Positions 4,678-9,710 of a stretch of 9,710 bases of DNA are shown in pieces. Source of the stretch: Methanospirillum hungatei (GTDB lineage Archaea > Halobacteriota > Methanomicrobia > Methanomicrobiales > Methanospirillaceae); assembly GCA_003251955.1 (NCBI GenBank), contig QKDV01000146.1, positions 1-9,710 on the forward strand, read 5' to 3'. The number at the start of each line of letters is the position of its first letter. The first letter of the stretch is position 1. Under the pieces are notes generated by a model, which saw nothing but the letters and a program-made list of their open reading frames with translations, did not search any database and was not told the origin of the DNA. The position numbers and the translations under genes were made by a program.

Positions 4678-7410
4678 TTAGGTGGGATTGTATGTCTTAT
4701 CAAGTTCCTGTGTATGCTTTTCTATGCTGGTAAAGTCTTTTACAGTACCGCCATAAATTTTCGTTTTGAGTTCCCTAATCTCATCTTCCGGGATAGAAAG
4801 GTTCTCCGCAGAGGCAATGATGAATGCTGCCTTCTCCAGTATCTTCTTTTGATCCTGATTATAGAGGATCTGCCATGACTCTCTGACATACCGTTCACGG
4901 GCACCTTCATCAAGTGAACCCTTCACCCGCCCGAATGCTTCTTCAAAGTGACGACCAGTGATTCTGACATTGGTTACTGCCTCCTCAAGCTCGCGATCGG
5001 TCCGGCCGGTCATCAGTGCTATGAATTCGCGCATGGCTGCAAGCTTAGCCTCACGAATCAGAGCTTCGATGTCTGCACCAACATATCCCTCGGTCTTCTC
5101 GACCAACTGATCTATTGAGATATCTGTAGTGAGTAGTGTGCCTGTATCTTTCAGGTACACCTCGAAAATCTGCTTTCTTCCTTCCATGTCCGGTGGTGGA
5201 ACAAAGATGTGACGTTCAAGCCTGCCAGGCCTCATCAGGGCATCGTCAAGCATATCAGGTCTGTTGGTTGCAGCGATGATTGTCACATTCTTGAGTTCTT
5301 CCATCCCATCCATTTCAGTTAGGATCTGTGAGACTACGCTTTCAGTCACATGGGTAGCATCAGAGTAACTTCCACGTTTCGGGACAAGCGAATCGATCTC
5401 ATCAAAGAAGATGATCGATGGTGCAGCCTGCCTTGCCTTGCGGAAGACTTCCCTGATTCCTTTTTCAGATTCACCAACCCACTTAGAGATCAGTTCAGGC
5501 CCTTTCACAGAGATGAAGTTGCATTCACTCTCGTGGGCAACTGCTTTTGCCATAAGGGTCTTTCCGGTTCCCGGAGGGCCGAAGAGCAGGATTCCTTTGG
5601 GTGTCTTGGTCTGTAGGTGACTGAAGATCTGTGGATATCTGAGCGGCCACTCCACTGCTTCTCTCAGATCCTTCTTGACATCTTCCAGGCCTCCAACCTG
5701 GCTCCATGAGACATCAGGCACTTCTATGAGAACCTCACGCATGGCTGAGGGTTCAACGTGGGATAGAGCAGCCTGGAAATCACCCTGTGTAACCCGGATG
5801 GAAGCGATGAGGCTCTTATCTATCTTCCCTTCTTTCAGGTCTTTTGGAGGAACCTTCTCAAGTCCCTTTCGCAGGGCATGCATCGCAGCCTCTTTCACTG
5901 TCAGACTTATGTCTGCACCGACAAACCCGTGAGTCTGGTTAGCAAACGGCTGAAGAAAGAGCCTTCTTCGAATCTGGTTATCAACCTCTTCTTTCTGTGT
6001 CTTAATATCACTGAGTCTTCGTTCAGCCTCTTCCCTAAATTCGTCCTTCTCATCAGGAGATTTGTCTTCAGAAGTTATCTTTGCCTCCAAGTCGGAGATA
6101 TCATCATCAAGCCGGGAGATCTGTATCTTTTCATCGCGGGTCAGTTGTTCCTCGCTGATAGTGATTCCGGCCATATCAAGGGGTACCCGTTGAGAGTGGA
6201 TCTGGAAGATTGCCATTCTGCCTGATACATCGGGAATTCCAATCTCAATCTCACGATCAAACCTGCCACCCCTCCGTAATGCCGGGTCCAGGTTGTCAGG
6301 CAGGTTGGTTGCTGCGATCACGATGACCCGGCCGCGACTCTTAAGGCCATCCATCAGAGACAGAAGCTGGGCGACAATACGGCGTTCAACCTCACCCTTT
6401 GTGTCCTCCCTCTTTGGCGCAATTGAATCAATCTCATCGATGAAAATGATTGAGGGAGCATGCTCCTCAGCTTCTTCAAAGACCTCACGTAGTTTCCCCT
6501 CGCTCTCCCCGTAGTACTTGTTCATGATCTCAGGGCCTGACAAGGTTATGAAGTGAGCATTCACCTCGTTTGCCACAGCCTTTGCAATCAGGGTTTTTCC
6601 TGTACCAGGAGGACCATAGAGGAGGACTCCCTTCGGGGGTTCAATACCGAGATGGTTGAAGAGATCAGGATTTCGCAGGGGAAGCTCGATCATCTCCCGT
6701 ACGAGTGAAAGTTCACGCCCAAGTCCACCAATATCCTCATAGTGAACATCAGGAATGTACTTCTCTTTTTCTCCACCTTCACCAGGTTGAGTTGTTGAGG
6801 AGCCTGCCCGCCCAGATGTTGAAGATGCTTGTTTTCCTCCCCTGATTACCGAGAACCGGGTTTTCTGCGAAGATATTGTAGCACCTTCAGGATCGGTTCC
6901 AGTGATCCTGACTACTGCATAGGTTGTCGGAGAACTCCAGAACGAACCACCACCAAAGGAACGCGACCTGAAGAAATCATCAAACGGATCACGTTCAGCA
7001 CCTTCAACCGGGATGGCAATGTCTTTTCCAGTGAAGAGCAGATTATCTTTGAGTTGCTCTGCAAGAAACTGTTCAAGTTCCCGAATGTCCAGTCCAGGGA
7101 CATCCTGGATGATCTGGAACTCAACCTTCTTTGCTTCCTTCGGTTCTGCTCGTCTGATGATGGCCTGTTCACGAATACCGACACCAGCTCTTCTCCTGAT
7201 GTTCCCGTCAATGTAGATCACGTCAGCCCATGGGGAACTTGCCGGGTAGACGAGAGCATAAGTTTTGTATGCTCCCTCAATCTCTACAACATCACCACGA
7301 GAGAGCCCCAATTTCTCCATGGTTTCCCAGGAAAGACGGGCAACGTCTTTTCCCTTATCCTGGACAGGTGCTTCCTGAACAATAAGTGTTATGTCACGAA
7401 TAGTAGGCAT
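4678..7410 (-). CDS. CDC48/VAT-type AAA+ ATPase paralog with coiled-coil insertion in D1
   Basis: The protein has 910 residues, about 100 more than most archaeal CDC48 proteins. In order: a double-psi barrel and CDC48_2-type N-domain (about 1-190); a Gly/Ser linker (191-218); D1 with Walker A GPPGTGKT (266-273), pore loop KYYGE (298-302), Walker B IIFIDE (321-326), sensor N369 and arginine fingers R383 and R386; D2 with Walker A (611-618), Walker B IIFFDE (666-671), N716 and R730; and a helical C-terminal extension (from about 835). Both ATPase sites look intact and the aromatic D1 pore loop suggests an active unfoldase. Unlike the paralog at 7786, D1 has about 68 extra residues between VPLD and HGFVGAD (about 411-494), forming two heptad helices. 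There is no C-terminal HbYX proteasome-docking motif. ATG 7410 follows a GGGGA ribosome site. It is co-operonic with the downstream Hsp20 gene. It should act as a hexamer that threads proteins. Confidence 0.92.
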   Translation of the reverse strand: MPTIRDITLIVQEAPVQDKGKDVARLSWETMEKLGLSRGDVVEIEGAYKTYALVYPASSPWADVIYIDGNIRRRAGVGIREQAIIRRAEPKEAKKVEFQIIQDVPGLDIRELEQFLAEQLKDNLLFTGKDIAIPVEGAERDPFDDFFRSRSFGGGSFWSSPTTYAVVRITGTDPEGATISSQKTRFSVIRGGKQASSTSGRAGSSTTQPGEGGEKEKYIPDVHYEDIGGLGRELSLVREMIELPLRNPDLFNHLGIEPPKGVLLYGPPGTGKTLIAKAVANEVNAHFITLSGPEIMNKYYGESEGKLREVFEEAEEHAPSIIFIDEIDSIAPKREDTKGEVERRIVAQLLSLMDGLKSRGRVIVIAATNLPDNLDPALRRGGRFDREIEIGIPDVSGRMAIFQIHSQRVPLDMAGITISEEQLTRDEKIQISRLDDDISDLEAKITSEDKSPDEKDEFREEAERRLSDIKTQKEEVDNQIRRRLFLQPFANQTHGFVGADISLTVKEAAMHALRKGLEKVPPKDLKEGKIDKSLIASIRVTQGDFQAALSHVEPSAMREVLIEVPDVSWSQVGGLEDVKKDLREAVEWPLRYPQIFSHLQTKTPKGILLFGPPGTGKTLMAKAVAHESECNFISVKGPELISKWVGESEKGIREVFRKARQAAPSIIFFDEIDSLVPKRGSYSDATHVTESVVSQILTEMDGMEELKNVTIIAATNRPDMLDDALMRPGRLERHIFVPPPDMEGRKQIFEVYLKDTGTLLTTDISIDQLVEKTEGYVGADIEALIREAKLAAMREFIALMTGRTDRELEEAVTNVRITGRHFEEAFGRVKGSLDEGARERYVRESWQILYNQDQKKILEKAAFIIASAENLSIPEDEIRELKTKIYGGTVKDFTSIEKHTQELDKTYNPT

Positions 7411-7456
7411 TTGATAATCCCCTTCAAAGTATTCACCATAAGTTAGGGCACATGGA

Positions 7457-7469
7457 TATTTAAATTTAT
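7457..7469 (-). promoter_or_regulatory. TATA-type promoter of the cdc48-hsp20 operon
   Basis: On the minus strand ATAAATTTAAATAT (around 7469-7457) is a good archaeal TATA box. Its centre is about 53 bases from the ATG at 7410, so transcription should start near 7436 and leave a leader of about 25 nt. That leader contains the ribosome site GGGGA (7419-7423), seven to eight bases before the ATG. Confidence 0.5.
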
Positions 7470-7508
7470 GTGTAATGACTTAGAATTTTTTATGCGTGAT
7501 ATCAAGAT

Positions 7509-7532
7509 AATTATCGAAAATATTGGATAATT
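7509..7532. repeat. Inverted repeat AATTATC-N10-GATAATT upstream of the cdc48 promoter
   Basis: Two perfect 7-bp arms (7509-7515 and 7526-7532) are separated by 10 bases, about two helical turns centre to centre, roughly 45 bp upstream of the TATA box. The left arm is also part of a 10-bp palindrome GATAATTATC (7506-7515), and a third GATAATT occurs at 7663. It could be an operator, but AT-rich dyads arise easily by chance in such sequence. Confidence 0.3.
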
Positions 7533-7650
7533 TTATTTGGAAATTAAGAGGGATAAAATAATAATGCTAAAATACCACTATCCCACAACAAACGGCATAG
7601 ATGACTATAGATAATGATGGGCTTCATGGTTTCTTCGTTAAAAATTGCGT

Positions 7651-7687
7651 AATAATAGCGCCGATAATTGAATGGCACAATATTATT
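7651..7687. repeat. Imperfect hairpin in the inter-cdc48 spacer
   Basis: AATAATA (7651-7657) pairs with TATTATT (7681-7687). Inside it GCGCC (7658-7662) can pair with GGCAC (7674-7678) with one mismatch, around an 11-nt loop. An outer pair, TTCTTCGT (7631-7638) and ACGAAGAA (7707-7714), could enclose it. It may be a structured RNA or DNA element or simply chance. Confidence 0.25.
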
Positions 7688-7770
7688 CTGAAAAAGGGAG
7701 ATCAAGACGAAGAATTATTTTTATTTATACTACGCAACCGGTATTATGATTGAAGAAGAAAGGCAATTAT

Positions 7771-7776
7771 AAAAAA
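7771..7776 (-). terminator. Oligo-T terminator of the second cdc48 gene
   Basis: On the minus strand GGCC followed by six T lies about ten bases after the TAA at 7788-7786, with another pyrimidine-rich stretch just downstream. This fits archaeal oligo-T termination and suggests the two cdc48 genes are separate transcripts. Confidence 0.45.
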
Positions 7777-7785
7777 GGCCAGATA

Positions 7786-9710
7786 TTAACCACTTTGCTG
7801 ACCTTCCTGAACCTGTTTTATAAAAATATCAAGATCACGGGTAAGATCAGCAATCCTCTTAAAATTTTTTTCCTGCCAGAAGGTGATATCACGAAGTTCA
7901 GAAACAATCAACGCTATTGTTTCAGGAAGAGGAGCAATGAGGTTTAACTTATCGGCTTGATTCACTGCTATTGCAGCTCGCATCAGGATATCTCGCTGGG
8001 ATCTTGGATAGAGGATTTCCCATGCACCAACCTCAAAACCTTCTAGAGTCTTGCTTCCCAGTGTTCCTTTTACCGCTTCAAGGGCACGATCAATCTGATC
8101 CTCCACAATCCTGATCTGGTACTGTTCTGCAGACTCAGCATCCAGTGAAAGGATCTCCTCAAGAACGATCAGTTTGAGTTCTCTGACAAATGCCTGAATA
8201 TCCGCACCTACATAGTACTGCATCCGGCCGGCCAGATCATGAAGACTTACAGAAGGATCAAGCAGTTCCCTTATATCGCCAAGATAGAGGGAGAGAATTG
8301 CTTCACGTGCATGCACATCGGGTGCCGGGACATAGATATGTTTCTCAATCCTACCAGGTCTGAGGATGGCAGGATCAAGCATATCAGGCCGGTTCGTTGC
8401 TGCAACCACAATTACATCTTTCAGTTCTTCAATACCATCCATCTCGGTCAGGATCTGTGAGAGTACACTCTCTCCCACCCTGGATGTGGTACCCTGCTGA
8501 CCCCGTTTCTGAACAAGAGCATCGATCTCATCGAAAAAGATGATGGCAGGTGCAGATTGTCGTGCTTTCCTGAACGCTTCCCGAACCTGTTTTTCAGAGT
8601 CTCCAACCCACTTGGAGAGGAGTTCAGGCCCCTTTATCGCGATGAAATTCATCCTGGACTTCGCTGCTATCGCTTTAGCAAGTAGGGTTTTACCAGTCCC
8701 GGGAGGACCAAAGAGTAGAATCCCTTTTGGAGGATGGATCTTCAGTTTTTCAAAGGCTTCCCTACGTTTTATCGGCCACTCGATAACCTTTTCGATTTCG
8801 TACTTGACCCGATCAAGGCCAGCCACCATCTCCCAGGGAACTTCAGGAACTTCGATATAGAGTTCCCTCATCGCAGATGGTTCGACAGATTTTCTAGCCT
8901 CGATAAAATCACGATCCGAGATGACAAGGTTGTCGATTACTTCAGGAGGAACCTCCTGCCCTTCCTTCATCTGAACCATGATTCCGCGTAAGGCGTGCAT
9001 CGCGGCCTCTTTACAGTGAAGGGCAATATCGGCACCGACAAATCCGTAACTCAGCTCAGCATATGACTCAAGATCTACATCTGGTGCAAGTGGCATGTTC
9101 CTGGTATGGACATGGTAGATCTCAAGCCTCCCTGCCCGATCAGGGATACCGATCTCGATCTCACGATCAAATCTTCCTCCCCGTCTGAGAGCAGGATCAA
9201 TGGCATCAGGAATATTCGTGGCCGCAATAACAACCACCTGTCCCCTTGATGCAAGCCCGTCCATCATAGTGAGCAACTGGGCTGTTACACGACGTTCAAC
9301 CTCTCCTGCTGTCTCTTGCCGCTTGGGCGCGATCGAGTCTATCTCATCAATGAAGATGATAGACGGGGACTTCTCCCTGGCAGAGTCAAATATCTCACGG
9401 ATCTTCTTCTCCGAGTCACCGTAGTATTTGCTCATCACTTCAGGGCCGGATAGAGGGACAAAATGTGCATCAACCTCACTTGCGACGGCTTTTGCAAGGA
9501 GGGTCTTCCCGGTTCCTGGCGGACCATAAAGGAGTACCCCCTTTGGTGGATCAATACCGAGACGTTCAAAGACCTTCGGATACCTGAGCGGGATCTCTAT
9601 CATCTCTCTTATAAGGCTTATTTCACGCGATAACCCTCCAATATCCTCGTAATGGATGACCGACTCCTCGTGTTGTACCTCTTCAGTCTGGTACGGTACA
9701 TCATGTAGGA
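7786..9710 (-). CDS. CDC48/VAT-type AAA+ ATPase, partial (N-terminal domain outside window)
   Basis: The frame runs to the window edge; the ATG at 9603 is internal because the upstream codons give the conserved HYEDIGGL segment that opens D1. About 640 residues are visible, numbered here from the first full codon. D1 has Walker A GPPGTGKT (62-69), pore loop KYYGD, Walker B DE at 121-122, sensor AATN and the RRGGRFDRE arginine-finger segment. D2 has Walker A (334-341), pore loop KWVGD, Walker B DE at 393-394 and LRPGRIEKH. All catalytic residues appear intact. D1 passes from the TRNMPLA strand to GFVGAD with the normal short connection, unlike the insertion-bearing paralog. The C-terminus is extended by a helical region ([13 protein letters not shown] to the end) that is recognisably related to that of the paralog, and it ends QEGQQSG without an HbYX motif. 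This is probably the housekeeping CDC48 unfoldase. It lies upstream of the paralog on the same strand, separated by an AT-rich spacer. Confidence 0.93.
   Translation of the reverse strand, partial: LHDVPYQTEEVQHEESVIHYEDIGGLSREISLIREMIEIPLRYPKVFERLGIDPPKGVLLYGPPGTGKTLLAKAVASEVDAHFVPLSGPEVMSKYYGDSEKKIREIFDSAREKSPSIIFIDEIDSIAPKRQETAGEVERRVTAQLLTMMDGLASRGQVVVIAATNIPDAIDPALRRGGRFDREIEIGIPDRAGRLEIYHVHTRNMPLAPDVDLESYAELSYGFVGADIALHCKEAAMHALRGIMVQMKEGQEVPPEVIDNLVISDRDFIEARKSVEPSAMRELYIEVPEVPWEMVAGLDRVKYEIEKVIEWPIKRREAFEKLKIHPPKGILLFGPPGTGKTLLAKAIAAKSRMNFIAIKGPELLSKWVGDSEKQVREAFRKARQSAPAIIFFDEIDALVQKRGQQGTTSRVGESVLSQILTEMDGIEELKDVIVVAATNRPDMLDPAILRPGRIEKHIYVPAPDVHAREAILSLYLGDIRELLDPSVSLHDLAGRMQYYVGADIQAFVRELKLIVLEEILSLDAESAEQYQIRIVEDQIDRALEAVKGTLGSKTLEGFEVGAWEILYPRSQRDILMRAAIAVNQADKLNLIAPLPETIALIVSELRDITFWQEKNFKRIADLTRDLDIFIKQVQEGQQSG

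Larger units (their letters stand above)
7411..7785. other. AT-rich spacer between the two cdc48 genes
   Basis: This 375-bp spacer is much richer in A and T than its surroundings and has stops in all frames; the longest ATG frames wholly inside it that I read are 12-16 codons. It holds the minus-strand promoter of the 4678-7410 gene at one end, the oligo-T stop of the 7786 gene at the other, and several dyads listed separately. No tRNA or recognised RNA family is visible. Confidence 0.7.

Noticed and set aside
4387..4878. 163-codon plus-strand frame opposite hsp20 and the cdc48 end
   Set aside because: It is an antisense shadow: its proline-rich part is the complement of the Gly-rich linker of the Hsp20 gene.
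6829..7446. 205-codon plus-strand frame opposite the start of the cdc48 paralog
   Set aside because: It lies antisense to strongly conserved CDC48 N-domain coding sequence, its product resembles no known protein, and it has no ribosome site or promoter that I can see.
7564..7654. Tiny ATG frames of 12-16 codons in the AT-rich spacer
   Set aside because: They are too short, have no ribosome site and no recognisable product.
7750..7947. 65-codon plus-strand frame at the end of the second cdc48 gene
   Set aside because: It is mostly antisense to conserved-paralog C-terminal coding sequence and its lysine-rich start is just the AT-rich spacer.

Overview
The window looks like chromosomal DNA from a methanogenic archaeon, probably Methanomicrobiales and perhaps Methanospirillum-like. 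This is inferred from gene content: a geranylgeranyl-reductase-family flavoprotein, a short NifB without the bacterial C-terminal NifX-like domain, two CDC48/VAT-type double AAA+ ATPases, archaeal TATA-like boxes and oligo-T stops. Most genes have a medium GC content, while the spacer between the two ATPase genes is strongly AT-rich. No rRNA, tRNA, CRISPR array, insertion sequence or phage gene was seen.

Layout. Positions 1-991 (+ strand) hold the 3' part of a geranylgeranyl reductase family gene and a small unrecognised gene (668-991), probably one transcript. Converging on it from the minus strand are an exported TPR-repeat protein (1008-2381), nifB (2469-3371) and a small ribbon-helix-helix regulator candidate (3464-3706). 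A 53-bp divergent spacer separates that candidate from a thioredoxin-like gene (3760-4152, + strand). The thioredoxin gene overlaps tail-to-tail with an Hsp20-like gene (4143-4658, -), and a perfect 12-bp inverted repeat lies across the junction. Upstream of hsp20 on the same strand is a 910-residue CDC48 paralog (4678-7410). A 375-bp AT-rich spacer follows, then a second, more canonical CDC48 gene (7786-9710, -) that runs off the window edge.

How the genes may work together. The strongest unit is the protein quality-control cluster: two CDC48 paralogs and an Hsp20-family chaperone directly behind one of them. That CDC48 carries about 68 extra residues in its D1 module, with two heptad-patterned helices that look like an antiparallel helical hairpin. 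The position resembles that of the M-domain of ClpB/Hsp104, which is inserted in the small subdomain of the first AAA+ module. A small heat-shock protein feeding an M-domain-like CDC48 would be an archaeal analogue of the sHsp/ClpB disaggregation route. This is a hypothesis, but it is the most interesting content here. The second unit is the nifB locus. nifB has no other nif gene in the window, is preceded by a possible small DNA-binding regulator, and its promoter region carries a short perfect palindrome. The nifB, regulator and thioredoxin starts all lack a Shine-Dalgarno sequence and have TATA-like boxes about 25-31 bases upstream, so they may be leaderless or nearly so.
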